A stretch of DNA of 64,000 nt, taken from contig PCDI01000006.1 in assembly GCA_002778195.1 (NCBI GenBank), forward strand, positions 1,369,950 through 1,433,949, in the 5' to 3' direction. Positions 1 to 11,799 of the stretch are shown piece after piece. How positions within the stretch are numbered: position 1 is the stretch's first letter; each line of letters opens with the position of its first letter. The DNA is from Raffaelea ambrosiae (Eukaryota; Ascomycota; Sordariomycetes; Ophiostomatales; Ophiostomataceae). The translations under genes were made by a program, and so were the position numbers. Under the pieces are notes generated by a model. The model was not told the origin of the DNA, made no database searches, and was given only the letters and a program-made list of their open reading frames with translations.

Positions 1-257
1 CGACAGCCTACTACTAGCTAAACCACGCGTGCCGCTGAGGGGAAACCTTTCGACCTTGCGAGCCTGGCTCTTGGCAGGCCGTTTCAGCTGCCTGGCTGAA
101 TGCGATTGTCCGGACCAAGAACGTGGGGGGTCGACAACAGGGCGCAGGGATGGAACCGTAATGCGGAAGGGGACGAATAGCGGGTATTGGTCCTAGTCTT
201 TCCCCAGAGTCTGGAAGAAGGGAGGACAAAAAGAAACGAACATCAAGGGAAAACAAA

Positions 258-369
258 GAAGAAAAAGAAAAAGAAAAAGAAAGAAAAAGAGAAAGAGAAA
301 GAAAAAGAGAAAGAGAAAGAGAAAGAGAAAGAGAAAGAGAAAGAGAAAGAGAAAGAGAAAGAGAAAGAG
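258..369. repeat. GAAAAA/GAGAAA purine microsatellite
   Basis: About 110 bases of almost pure purine on the + strand, starting as GAAAAA units and becoming regular GAGAAA units. The complementary strand is TTTCTC. It creates spurious Lys-Glu and Ser-Leu/Ser-Phe open frames on the two strands. Confidence 0.9.
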
Positions 370-3002
370 TGGAAGAAGAGAAGCTTACAAACCAAAAAGA
401 AGAGGAAAAAGATATGAACGGGAAAAGACAAGAGAAAGAAAAACGAACGTGATCTGGCCAACTCGCCCACCGGGTACGGATCTTCCACAAAGGCACACTG
501 GATCCCAGGTTATCTTGGATTGGGCCTTCGAAATGCCTCTGATTGGGGTCAACAAAAATATGACACATCGTTACAGCGACAGAGTAGCAATGGTCCCCTG
601 TGAGCCCTGGGTCGTGATGCTCCATTTTTACCCAGAGTACCCGCCGACAGTAGTGGAACACACGACAAAGTCACCTCTTTTTCCATGGACCGTAATCTGG
701 AATGCCGATGATGCGGCAGCGTAAAACTTCCTTCTTCAGTCCTCCGTCACGCCCATCGTCCATTTGGGGGATGGGTGGATATCTAGGCGAGTGATCCCAG
801 AAGCATGTCATATCAGCAAGACATTTTGCGTGGTTGTGTCTTGTAGTAGAATATGCTTCTTTACGACGAGAGAATCATGCCACATTTCCCACAAGCAGCT
901 TGTTCTCAAATCGACCAGAAACCGCTCAGGAACCGCTCTGAAGTAGAGCAGCGAAGACTTCCATGGTGCAAGGCTGAAGGCCGATCCTCGCAAGTGTTGT
1001 TTCCGCGAACTCCAAGGGCAGACGCACGTACATCACAAAAGAGCCTCCTGCAGCAAGGCATCTTCAGCAGTTCTGGACATCACAGATCCACTGGCTGACG
1101 AAGTCGCTCAAAAATAGCCATGCCCAAAGGTTGCTGTCAGTCTACAATGGGCCACGCAACTCGCAGCAGTGGGCACGAAACGTCGGTGGCAATCTTGGCG
1201 GGAACACGAATGACGTGAGATTCTCTGGTGATGTTCGCTGGTGCTTCCATCCCAACCCCATCAAATCCGGCTGCATGTTCCCCAGATCTTCCCCGAGAGA
1301 GGCTAGCCTTGCCGGTGGTATCCACACATCTGGCTGTCTACATCCTTCCCCATGCTGCCCAGGCAGCGGCTCTGTGCGGAACTGTGTGCGGAATTTTGTT
1401 TGAATTTTGGGGGGTTTTTTTTTTCGCTTTCCGTACCTGCATCACGTAACCAATTTATGTTTTCTTTTGGCATTTCATGATCCGCAAAGTGTCGGCCGAG
1501 GCCTCAGTCAAGGCTGTCTGGAATAGCTTCGTGGATGCTTGTCGCTGTGTCTGATTGGAGCTCTTGATCTCTGTCTCGTGACCTGCGATGATCGTCTACC
1601 CGTCGGCAGCCGAGGCTATACGTTCTTCGAAGTACAGCCTATGGACTCTGTATGACGTTCATGATCCCTGACCTTCATTGTGAACTGCCTCGGGAAAACG
1701 AGCATTCTGGGTTGTGTGTCTCATCGAGTCACCTGAAGAACGTGAGAGATTCGGCAGATGTCGTTGACAGACGTAGCCAGAAAGAAACAGCAGAAAACAG
1801 CCGAAAACGAAAAGGCGCCAGAACAAGAAGTAAACATATTTCTGGAAAGAGAATCCAAAGACAGCAAATGCACGCCTGCAAGAGAGGAGTCGGTAGCATC
1901 CGGTTCCAGAAACCAGAAGACTCTGTAATGCCATCGCGCTCTGAGCGATGCAATGACACTCATCGTAATAGCGCCCCAATGTCCGTACGTTGTGCCCCCA
2001 GGAGTCCTGCTTTCAGCGTGGTGGTGACAATCCAGAGAGGCATACTCGCACCGCAAAGCCGTCTGCCAAATGCCACTACCATACAGACCGCACACCGGGT
2101 CTTCGCTGGAATTTGGGCATGGTGTGTAGTAGCGAATGTAGGCTTACGTAACCATTAATCCAGTAGTAAGGAAAGGTCTCAAGCACACGAATTCGTCGAG
2201 TCGTGAATCGGGAATTCGGAAGTGCCATTGTTTTTGGACGAGGCGGAAGAACAATCGCAGCAAAGCAAAGAGGCCGGCACGTGCTCGCCCCACTCCGAGA
2301 GCGGTGAGGGTCCACTTATTTTCTCCAGCGAGAGACGTGACAGAATAGCGCCAAGGGGGGGAGGGGGCAAAAATCCGACCCATTAGTCAACTCGTCACTG
2401 CGCGTAGGACTTCCACCAGCGCCGTCCAACCTCCTCCCCTCAACGACGACCGACCACCACAGACGGCATATCGATCGCGAATAGGACCCGTGTTCTGTTC
2501 CAGGGAGTCAGACACCTGTTAGACAGAGCGATCCAATCGACCGAAGCCCCAGCGGCTTCGTCAACCATGTTTTGAAAACGCGATCCGGTCGACCGCCTTT
2601 CGACAGCTTTTTTTTTTTTTCTTTCTTTTCTTTCCCCAGCTGAGCTCCCATCGACATCAGCTCCCCCCCATCTTCTCTCTCTCTTTCTCTCTCTCTCTCT
2701 GCCTTCACTTTGCCTTCTTTCACACTACTTTGTCTCCTCTACGTCCGCCGTTTGAATATGTGTACTCGTTCACGGGGCCCGACAACAGACACGTCGTCCT
2801 TTGCCGGGAGCAGCAGCGCCTGCCTGAGCAGAACCACCAGCGCAAGCGCCATCTCTACCGAACAACTACGCCGCAGCGACCTTGCATTTTCTTCCTTCGT
2901 CAGCGACACCACCGCGGGCTCTCGACTGCCGTGCTGAGACAGCCATCGACGCGTCTAGACGAGTGGCCGACCACGGACAACTTTGAAACAATCCAGACGA
3001 AA

Positions 3003-3029
3003 TATATATATATATATATATATATATAC
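3003..3029. repeat. (AT)n dinucleotide microsatellite
   Basis: 27 bases of perfect alternating AT, about 50 bases upstream of the PPG1 start codon and therefore in its probable 5' leader or core promoter. Confidence 0.9.
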
Positions 3030-3081
3030 ACTCGACGAACGAAGATACCCAGAGACGCAAGAACAAAATTGCCTTCTCACG

Positions 3082-4153
3082 ATGCCGGGCTTACCAGGTG
3101 GGTTGAAGGTCACGGCATGCACTTCAGTGGTGGAAACCGTTTTCCCATGCTAACCAATTCTCTGGACGCACAGCATCCGTCGACCTCGACGAGTGCATCG
3201 AGCGGCTCTACAAGCGCGAGCTGCTGGCCGAGTCGGTCATCGAGGCGATCTGCGCCAAGACGAAAGAGCTGCTGATGCGCGAGAGCAACGTGGTGCACAT
3301 CCAGGCGCCGGTGACGGTGGTGGGCGACATCCACGGGCAGTTTTACGACCTGATTGAGATCTTCCGGATCGGCGGCTACTGCCCGGACACCAACTACCTG
3401 TTTCTGGGCGACTATGTCGACCGCGGCATGTTCAGCGTCGAGACGATCAGCCTGCTGGTGTGTCTCAAGCTGCGGTACCCCAACCGCGTGCACCTGATCC
3501 GCGGCAACCACGAGTCGCGCGGCGTCACCCAGTCGTACGGCTTCTACACCGAGTGCGCCCGCAAGTACGGCAACGCCAGCGTGTGGCACCACTTCACCGA
3601 CATGTTTGACTTTTTGACGCTGAGCGTCGTCATCAGCGACCAGATCTTTTGCGTGCACGGCGGCCTGTCGCCGTCGATCCACTCCATCGACCAGATCAAG
3701 ATCATTGACCGGTTCCGCGAGATCCCCCACGAGGGCCCTATGGCCGACCTGGTCTGGTCCGACCCGGACGCCGACCGCGACGAGTTCTCGCTGAGCCCCC
3801 GCGGCGCCGGCTACACGTTTGGCGCCCAGGTCGTGAAGAAGTTCCTGGCCGTCAACGGCATGTCGCACATTCTGCGCGCGCACCAGCTGTGCCAGGAGGG
3901 CTACCAGGTGCTGTACGACGACCGGCTGAGCACCGTCTGGAGCGCGCCCAACTACTGCTACCGGTGCGGCAACATGGCCAGCGTGCTCGAGGTGAGCGAC
4001 ACGGGCGAGCGGTTCTTTAACGTGTTTGCGGCGGCGCCCGAGAACGACCTGCACAAGGACTTGCTCAACGGCAACGGAGGCAGCGCACCCAACGGCGGCA
4101 ACGGCGTCGATAAGGCCGGCGACGGGAATGCACTGCCGGATTACTTCTTGTAG
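3082..4153 (+). CDS. ppg1: Serine/threonine protein phosphatase Ppg1 (PP2A-like catalytic subunit)
   Basis: Coding exons 3082-3097 and 3174-4153, 331 residues. The 76-nt intron has donor GTGGGT, a GCTAAC branch point and acceptor CACAG; splicing gives MPGLPASVDLDECIERLY, the usual Ppg1 start. Metal-binding PPP motifs are intact: GDIHGQ (56-61), GDYVDRG (84-90), RGNHE (115-119). The segment IDQIKIIDRFREIPH followed by MADLVWSDPD is characteristic of yeast Ppg1 rather than PP2A, PP4 or Sit4. The C-terminus ends DYFL, the leucine carboxymethylation motif of PP2A-type phosphatases, after a Gly/Asn-rich linker of about 30 residues. In yeast Ppg1 acts with the Far/STRIPAK complex and in glycogen metabolism; that role is inferred here. 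It converges on the Bqt4-like gene. Confidence 0.93.
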
Positions 4154-5125
4154 AGGGGGGAAGGGTTGAGAGGAGCCCATATCGAATGCATGGGAATGCA
4201 GAAATAAAAAAAAGAACAAGAAAGCAAAGAAGGAATTGGGAGAGAAAGCGACCTGGGCAAGGGATACCCCGTGGCTTGTCATTGTCATTGTCATTTCCTT
4301 TTTCTTTTTTCTTTTTTTCCCCAGAAAAAGAAAATGTCCTCAACTCATTTAATTATATCCAATGCGTCGTTTTTGTTGTTTCTGTTTTTTCTTTTTCTTT
4401 TTCTTTTTCTTTTTGTTCATCTTCATGTTTGGTATTCACGTTTGACGTCCATTTCTGTTTGGTCATATATACATTATGTACGAGAGGTGCAGAAGGTACC
4501 AATGAGCAGCGTGCCCAAGCCGGGACTATCATATCCACATGTTACATATCAATATAGAAAGGCGGTATTTTTGGCCACTGGTGTGGTTCTGTCCTGATAA
4601 GCCTTTTGTCTCCTTGTTTGAGAGAAGTGCATGACGGGTAATTGGCTTCGATTGCCTCAACTATGGGGTATGTAAGAGAGCAAAAAAAGAGAGAGAGGTT
4701 GACGAGCAACGAGAAAAGAAAACATGGGGAAAATATGCGGGAATAGTGTGGTAGAATGATTCAAAACGAGGCAGCAATGTTTTTGAAGCCATCCCCGGTA
4801 TGCCAGTGGTGAGGCGGCCGTGCGAGCAGGCGATGTCCAAAGGAAGCCCAAGAAAAAAAGTAAAAAATAGGCAAGGGAGGTGGAAGAGTGAGAGCAGGCA
4901 AAAATGACATACAAACTCCGAACCGAATAAAAGAGGAACGACAAGAAACAACACGGGGGATGGGGAAAAAAAAGGCGATGAGCAAAATACAACAATGGAA
5001 TAGGTCCACCAAAAGCGTCGAGACGACATGTCACATCGCATACACGGCCCCCTCCCACAAGAAAACACTCTCCCCTTTTGCGTATTAAATGGGTTGGATT
5101 CCCCGGATCACAACACCTCTCCTTC
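4154..5125. other. convergent intergenic region PPG1 / BQT4-like
   Basis: About 970 bases between the two stop codons. It is AT-richer than the flanking genes, with T-rich tracts (4300-4420) and A-rich tracts (4685-4980) that fit 3' UTR and polyadenylation sequence for the convergent genes. No coding potential was recognised. Confidence 0.6.
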
Positions 5126-6754
5126 TTATAACATGCCCATCACGTACGGCACCAAAGCACTAGGGGGTGTTAGCAGGAATGGAGTCACGGAGAGCAACAC
5201 AAACAAAGAGAAGTGGTGGACAAGGAGGAGGACAAAGGTTTGGGGGAAGACCCCCCCAAAACAAAACAGCAGCAGTGACACTTACCCAACGGCGATGGTT
5301 GCACTGATCCCAAGCAGTGCCCGGTTGCGCACCCGCTCTTTGCGAACCTGGACGTCCGTCTTGACCTTTTTGGCGCGCGGCTGCACAGCCGTCTGTGATG
5401 ACGACGAGGCGGCCCCCTCCTGCGACTCGCCCTCTTCTGCTTCCACCTCGTCGGCCTTGCGCTTGCCCTTCTTCGCTGCGCTCGTCGTCGGCTCTGCCTC
5501 GCTCGTGGCAGCTGCTGCCGCATTGGCCTCTTCGACCATCTTCTTGGCCTCGGCCAGATCCCGGGCAGCTTGCTCCGCAGATGGCGGCTCGCCAGCAACG
5601 GGCGCAGCTGCAAAGACCTTGACATCTTCATCCGCTTTCTCTGCCTCTGGTTCCTTTTCAGTAGTAGCAGCAGGAGCAGCAGCAGGAGCAGCAGCGGCGG
5701 CGGCGGTGGCGGCCTTCCTAGACCGCGACTTGGGCTCCTTCTTGGGCTCCTTCTCGACCGAGGGCAGAACCTCCTCCTCCGTCGTCTCCTTGGGCACGTC
5801 CCCATTCGTCAGGACGGCCGAGGGCGGTGCTGGGGTGCTCTCTGTGCTTGCGACAGAGGCTTCTTGTGATGCGGTGGCGGCGGCGGCGGCCGCCGCTGCC
5901 GCTGCCTTGGTGCCTCTCTTGCGTGGGCTGGCGATAGCGCGCGGCTTGGTCGTCTTGGCCGGACTGACTGAGCGGCGAGAGCGCGCGCGTCCTGCCGGGG
6001 TCGCCGCAGGGGTGGGCGGTGCCAAAGTCGTTGCTGGTGCCAGGGCGGTCAGAGGAGGCGCGGGGATCACAAACTTGGGCGGGGCCGAGATGACCTTGGG
6101 CGGTCCGCTGTTCGAGGAGATGGGGATGGAGATGTCGGCAGGGTCCAGGAGGGCAGTGATCCACGGGAGAATGCCGTAGTCCTGGGCCAGAGAAACGGCG
6201 TCTTCGGGCGGCACCCAGATGTTGCCAGCTGTCTCTTCGGGGCTGGTCGTTGGCAGAGACTTGATGTAGCGACGCTCGGCCTCCTCTTCCTCGGCCTCGG
6301 AGTAGGGGAAGGTCGCGCGGAACATGCCGGTAGCCGACACGAAGCCATCGCTGCTGCGGCGCATCAGAAAGTAGGTGTGCGGGCTGCCCTTGAAGATGCC
6401 GGACACGATGCCCTTGGGCAGAGGCGCGCCCAGGTGAGCGTAGTCGAACGCGATGACGTCGCGACGGTCAGCGACATTGCCCTTGGACGTGACGACAGGC
6501 GCCAAGCGCGAAGAGAGCTCCGTTTGCCCCAGCTTACGGCGTGCGACGAGATCAGCATCTGTATTGTGTGGCCTGCGTGTCAGTTCTGCTTCTCTTCGAG
6601 TTTCTGTCGCGTCTCACGGACGCCCGCGCGCGCTAACAACTGCGCAAACGCCCGCCGCAAGAAGGGAAACGGGAAAACAACACCCACGTTCGGGGATGGC
6701 CTCGACCATAAGGAAGTTCTTCCGCTTGGGAAGCTTTCTGGATATGGGCGCCAT
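5126..6754 (-). CDS. KilA-N/APSES-fold nuclear envelope protein, Bqt4-like
   Basis: Three coding exons on the minus strand: 6754-6688, 6558-5286 and 5159-5126, giving 457 residues. Introns have a GTGGGT donor with a TACAG acceptor, and a GTAAGT donor with GCTAAC branch point and TAG acceptor. The N-terminus contains ARRKLGQTEL followed by the KilA-N/APSES-like fold (about residues 60-145, with YFLMRRSSDGFVSATGMFRA). The middle is a long Ala/Pro/Lys/Glu-rich linker with basic patches. The tiny last exon completes a hydrophobic tail (ISATIAVGALVPYVMGML), a probable single inner-nuclear-membrane anchor. This architecture matches fission yeast Bqt4, which tethers telomeres to the nuclear envelope. 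The tail appears only with the predicted splice, which supports the model. Telomere function is inferred from the family. Confidence 0.82.
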
Positions 6755-8707
6755 TGTGAAAGAGAAGGAATGCGCGAAGAAAAACGGAAAGTCGGGATCG
6801 GGATCGGCTGGATTGGCGCGTGTCGCGAAAAAAAAAAATCCGTACGGTGGACCAGAGCGACGGGAACAAAAGCAACGAAATCGGCACGGTCGAGGAGGAG
6901 CAAAGAGAAAGGCTCTTTCTCTGTGCGGCTGTCGGCCGGCGTGCGTCGCAGATGGGTTGAGCTGGTCGCGTCTGCGAAACGGCCCGTTGGCAAACAGCTG
7001 GGCAGGTCTGGGTGAGAATCGCGCGACCGTTAGCACGAGGGCAACACTAGAGGGCCGGGAAAAAAAAGAGACGAAGAACTCGGTGAGGGAGGTCCGAGCA
7101 CCAGCGCGTGTGCGACGACGAGGGAAAACAAGGCGCCTCCAAGGTCATAAGAGATGATAGCTTACACTGTGGTTCCGGGAGAAGTGGTGGCAGCAGTGGT
7201 GCTGGTTGAAATGGAATGGGAAAGAGAGGAGAAAAGAAAATGCGCGTCGTGAGCAGGCCAGAGAAGGGAAGGAGCGAGGCAGGGATGTGGTGGAAATGGG
7301 GTGAGCCGACCAGCTGGAGGCGGGCGGACAGCGACAAAAAAAGGGAAAGAAGAAGGAAACAGAGAAAAGGGAAGGAGCCAAGGGGGGGGAGGCAGCGCAC
7401 GGGACACGGAACACGGGGAAAGAGCAGAGAGAGCAGGGCGTGGGCGTGTGCTGGCGTGCGTGGGTAGCGTGTGGGTGGGTGCTTTCCCCTACGGGCAGAC
7501 ACCTGTCGCAGAACAGAACGCGCCGTGCTCGAGGTGAGGTAGAGGTGTGGGGCCAGAGCAAGCAGCAGCAAGCTAGGCCGGACTCGGACTAAGATAAGAG
7601 TTGGCGGGCGACAAAACGGATCCCGCAGCAGGGCAGAACTGTAGGCAGGGTAGGCCAGAGCTAGCCCGCAAAGCAGCCAGACGGGTCCCGTGTGGAGGGC
7701 GATGCAGGTATGGGGTGGTGTCTTACGAGGAGATGCAGCCAAGGAGGATGGGATGACGAGCATCTGGACAGAGAACGGCAAGAAATGAGGGATTTCAGGG
7801 AATTCCAGGGAAAGCAGAGTATGTTCGGGGGACGCATACAATTAGCCGCAGCATGCAGCAAGGCGGGCGAGCGCCAGACACGGTTAAACGGGTAGCCTCC
7901 AAGCAGGACAGGAAGGAACGGTTCGCAGCGTTGACAAAATCCGCTGACGAACACAAAAGGAGGGCTGTCCAGAGGGGATGAACTGTCTTGCAGATTGCAT
8001 GCCACGTCCACCTCTAAGAAACGGGTTCCAATGGCAGCCCTACGAGCAGCCAAGGGAAAAGAAGCAAGCTGGACAGCTAGACTGGACACCACCGCGGGCC
8101 GCCAACCGAGAGCCACGAGGGAGGGGCAGGGTGGCAGAGACTTATGAGGTGTTGTAACTTGTCGGTGGTGGATTGGGCAGACACGGTCCAAGAGAACGGT
8201 TGGGCTGCCAACACGGTTGGCAAAACGCGCTCTAAACTGGCAGCCATTGATGGGTGAGTCGTGCCTTGCTAGCTGGGACTCGTCTGAAATTCGCTCTGAT
8301 TAGGACTCTGTTTGGGCAAACAGCACATCGCCCTTGCTGGAGAGCCGCAGTGGTCCAGCCAGGCAAGGCCAAACAAATCTGACGCAGCCGGGGCGCTCAC
8401 CGCCCGCCTGTGAAACGGTCGCAATGGGAACCCCACCATGGAAAAAGGAGGGCAGGCACGACTGGACTGGAGCAGCCCCTCCTCCCTGCTCGGCAGGCGC
8501 CCGCAGACGGGCCATAAATAAATACGCAAGAATAGAGAAAACACCAAAAAAAAACCCAGAGGAGCTTTTGTCCAATTCTCTAGTTCTTTGCCAAACGTCA
8601 CTTCTTGATACTCGTGCATTTGATCTTGTCAGCCTCTGCCTGTCCCCTCTCGCTCTCTCGCTGCTTTCTTTCTACTCGTCTACCACATTCACTCGCCCAC
8701 ACTCGCC
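6755..8707. promoter_or_regulatory. divergent upstream region BQT4-like / RDI1
   Basis: Nearly 2 kb between two divergent start codons. It contains purine-rich stretches (7200-7480) and a CT-rich leader just before RDI1 (8620-8700). No conserved protein or RNA gene was recognised. The long open frames on either strand are Pro/Ser/Leu- or Arg/Gly-rich and look like by-products of composition. Confidence 0.55.
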
Positions 8708-10302
8708 ATGGCTTCCCAGGAGGACGACATCCATGACAATGAGACGCCCGGCTACAAGCTGTCGCAGCCGAAGCAGAGTCTGGCCGAGTACCAGCAAATG
8801 GGTATGTAAAGAACCGGACAATTGTGGACAGGCCTCAATGGGGTGGGGGGCTCTGGCCTTGGAAGCCCTGTCTTGCTTGCATGTTCTGTCTCCTGTGGGT
8901 TCTCTGTTTGGTCTGTTCATCTCTGCACCCAGCCTGGCAGGCGCGACCATTGACTGGAGACGGGTTGCTCTTTCCTTTCCGGAACAGCTCTACCACACGT
9001 TGCATGGCTGTGTCTGGGTCGAGGCCGCTCTGTGATTTATGGATTTCGGGTTCTTCTCACGTTCCTTTCCTGCATCTGCCTGCTATCGCCTTCCAGACCT
9101 CGCCCCCCGGTCCCTCGTCCTCGGCTGTTGTCCGCTGCGTCAACTGTTCATCTTCGCTGTTCTTCCGGGACATCTTCAAGCTGCCCCCAAGGGAACTCAC
9201 AGCCCACATAGCTCCGAACGGCACGCCCAGAAACCGCCACGATGAGCATTACCGACGTGCGTGAACGATCTGTTTCCATCACGGTCCCAGCACCGCCACC
9301 TCCATCACCCCGTCACGACACTGGGTTAGGGATACCGGCGTCAATCGTCACGGCGATTGACCTCCAGGAACTTCTGCAGCTGTTGCATCTCAAGACCAAT
9401 GCCTTTGTTACCTCTCCTTCAGAGTCACCCATCGTTACCGCCCCGCCTTCCCCGTCATTACTTGCTCTCTCGGTAGCTACGTCTCCCTCAGAGGCACGAA
9501 CAGATGCGGAGGCGGGGGGGTACGAACACGAACACGAGGAGGTACAGGAGGCAGACGACGGGCAAGAGCCGGAGGCACTGAAAGACACGAATGGCCCAGA
9601 AGGAACGAAAGAAACAGAGCGAACGGAGGCGGTGGACGGAACGAAATTGGCTCTGGAGGAAACAGATGTGCTGACGGAAACAGACGCCGGCGATGAATCC
9701 CTGCAGCGGTACAAGCAATCCCTGGGCCTGGGTGGCGGCAAGGACCTGAGCGACCCGAGCGACCCACGCGTGTGTATCATCAAGAGCCTGACCATGGAGA
9801 CGCCCGGCCGCGACCCGGTGACGATCGACCTGTCGGTGCCCGGTAGCGAGGCCACGCTCAAAGATCACCCCTTCAAGATCAAGGAGGGCAGCCGGTTCAC
9901 CATGGTGGCGACGTTCAAGGTGCAGCACGAAGTGCTGAGCGGTCTGCGCTATGTGCAGATTGTGAAGCGCAAGGGCATCCGCGTGAGCAAGGACAGCGAG
10001 ATGATTGTAAGCTCCGTCCTCCAAAAAGGAAGCATGGTTCTACAGAGATGCTAACTCCCAGTAGGGCAGCTATGCTCCCAGCACCGACAAGCAGCCTCTG
10101 TATACCAAGCGATGTAAGCACAATTCTTTATTGTTTCGTTTGTACTGCTCAAACACTAATATCTCCCCCAGTCCAAGAGGACGAGGCTCCCACGGGCATG
10201 CTGGCCCGGGGTCACTACCAGGCCATCTCCAGCTTCGTGGACGACGACAAGAAGACGCATCTCGAGTTTGAGTGGAGTTTCGACATTTCCAAGGACTGGT
10301 AA
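8708..10302 (+). CDS. rdi1: Rho GDP-dissociation inhibitor
   Basis: Four coding exons, 8708-8801, 9684-10006, 10065-10113 and 10172-10302, give 198 residues, the usual fungal length. Exon 1 encodes the N-terminal arm that binds the GTPase switch regions (GYKLSQPKQSLAEYQQM). Exon 2 begins the immunoglobulin-like fold that shields the prenyl group (RVCIIKSLTMETPGRDP, then IKEGSRFTMVATFKVQHEV). The last exons encode the conserved end (PTGMLARGHYQAIS, LEFEWSFDISKDW). It extracts Rho/Cdc42/Rac GTPases from membranes into the cytosol. Splice sites are GTATGT/ACAG, GTAAGC/GTAG and GTAAGC/CCCAG; all phases fit. Intron 1 is 882 nt, very long for this window, and contains a frame open into exon 2 (see findings). 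Confidence 0.93.
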
Positions 10303-11799
10303 ACAGCATTGGATACGAGCAAGCAAGTGGGGGCTGCTCGATGGCGGACGGAGACATGTCGGACGACAGACATTGGGATCTGAAAGGCCGGACGTGAATA
10401 CGAATTACGAACACTACGTTGGGTATGGGTTGGCATTTGCTTGAACCAGGAGGATATCTGGGTATAGGGCCCCCCAAAAAAAGAAAAGAAAAGAAGTACA
10501 AAGAAGTACAAGACCGCCCCAAATATCACGGGATCCAATGGATCCCACAAAGGCACAAAAGCAGTGGAGGGGGGCTGAGGTGAGACGGGAGTGTGACACC
10601 AAAAGTGTGGGCTGATGGGGGCTGACGGACGGGAGATCGTTGTTTTTTCACGTGAGCCAATGAAAGCAGCTTAGAAACCGTAGCAAATCTTCGACCAAAA
10701 AAGAAAGGACAACCCCAAAAACAAAGAAGCATTATATCCGATGATTTTCCCAGTTCCTTCCTACTTTGTAATTAACAATTTGAGTTGGTGAATGACGGCC
10801 GCTTTTTCGTGACAAGCTTCCGCTTTAATGTTTTCTAGGCCGCACATCCGTTGCATGGGATGATGGCGCCCTGATATGCTTGTGTGGTTGGTACCGGTTG
10901 TAGGATGAAAGGTGTGTGGTTTGTGAGACCTGCGAAGGACGTATGGTTGTAGAGGCGTGACAATAGAGGGGAAATCTGGGCAATGCCCCAAAAATGATCA
11001 GACGGTCACGCACGGACAATGCAATGTTGAATCAGCATCATATGATTCATGACAGAGGAACAGAAGAGCGAGAAAAAGCACAGAGTGTTCACTATAACTG
11101 TTTGTTTCGGGATTTTTTTTTTGTGAAAATAAGATAAAACCATTTCGTTGATAGCTAAGGGTATAAAATGATACGGGATACCTGAAAACAACCTTGGAAA
11201 CAACCGAATAGGGAATATAGAACAAGCCTCGTAGCCGTGTACGTTACAGTGGATAGAAAGGGAAAAAGAGAAAAGAGAAAGGAAAGGAAGATGCGGTGTG
11301 TAAAGAATTGCCTCTTTGTGGAGAATGGGAAACTACAAAAGCTGCTTCTTTTTGGAGAATGGGTAAGGGTTTGAGAAAAAACACGGAACTTTTCAGGAAA
11401 AACTGCCAAGGATGCAAAAAAAGAAAGCAAGAGTTAGGAAGGCAGAAAGAACGATCACAAAAAAGACAACAACACCAAAAAAAAGAACATTCAAAAGCGC
11501 CCCAAAGTCCAAAGAGAATCAAATAAAAACACGTATATATGAATGGGAAAAAACAACCTTGGGGTATATGAAGACGAGAAGAAATGAAATAGAAATGAAA
11601 TAAAATAGAATAGAAATGACCCATGGAACACCAAAACGTCGGATAATGCAACAATATGACACAGTGAAAGGGACCAGACACGAGGAACAAGTGCGACGTA
11701 AACAAGTGAAAGAAAAACAAAAGAAACGAAAATCACAGAAAATACACAGAAAATACAAAAAATACAAAAAATACAAACAAAACCACAAGTCGGAGGGTA
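10303..11799. other. convergent intergenic region RDI1 / HTH gene
   Basis: About 1.5 kb, AT-rich, between two convergent stop codons. It contains A-rich tracts (11260-11800) and a CACGTG next to a CCAAT at 10649-10661. No coding gene was recognised. Confidence 0.55.
10649..10661. promoter_or_regulatory. CACGTG E-box adjoining a CCAAT box
   Basis: A CACGTG hexamer at 10649-10654 is followed after two bases by GCCAAT. Both are recognised fungal promoter elements (bHLH and Hap/CCAAT-binding complex), but the site lies between two convergent genes, so its target is unclear. Confidence 0.3.

Larger units (their letters stand above)
1..3081. other. gene-free region and PPG1 upstream leader
   Basis: No open frame here has recognisable protein content; the longer ones are repeat translations (Ser/Leu or Lys/Glu runs) or low-complexity. 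The stretch contains a purine microsatellite (258-369), a T run near 2608-2620, a CT-rich pyrimidine tract near 2670-2702 and an (AT)n run (3003-3029). The last ~400 bases, with their pyrimidine-rich stretches, look like a fungal promoter and 5' leader for PPG1. The left end may hold the flank of a gene outside the window. Confidence 0.6.

Noticed and set aside
14..661. 215-codon minus-strand frame at the left end
   Set aside because: Its centre is a Ser-Leu translation of the GAGAAA microsatellite; the flanks show no conserved features.
3082..4153. PPG1 as PP2A, PP4 or Sit4 catalytic subunit
   Set aside because: The block IDQIKIIDRFREIPH and the DLDECIERLY N-terminus match Ppg1 and differ from the other PP2A-like groups.
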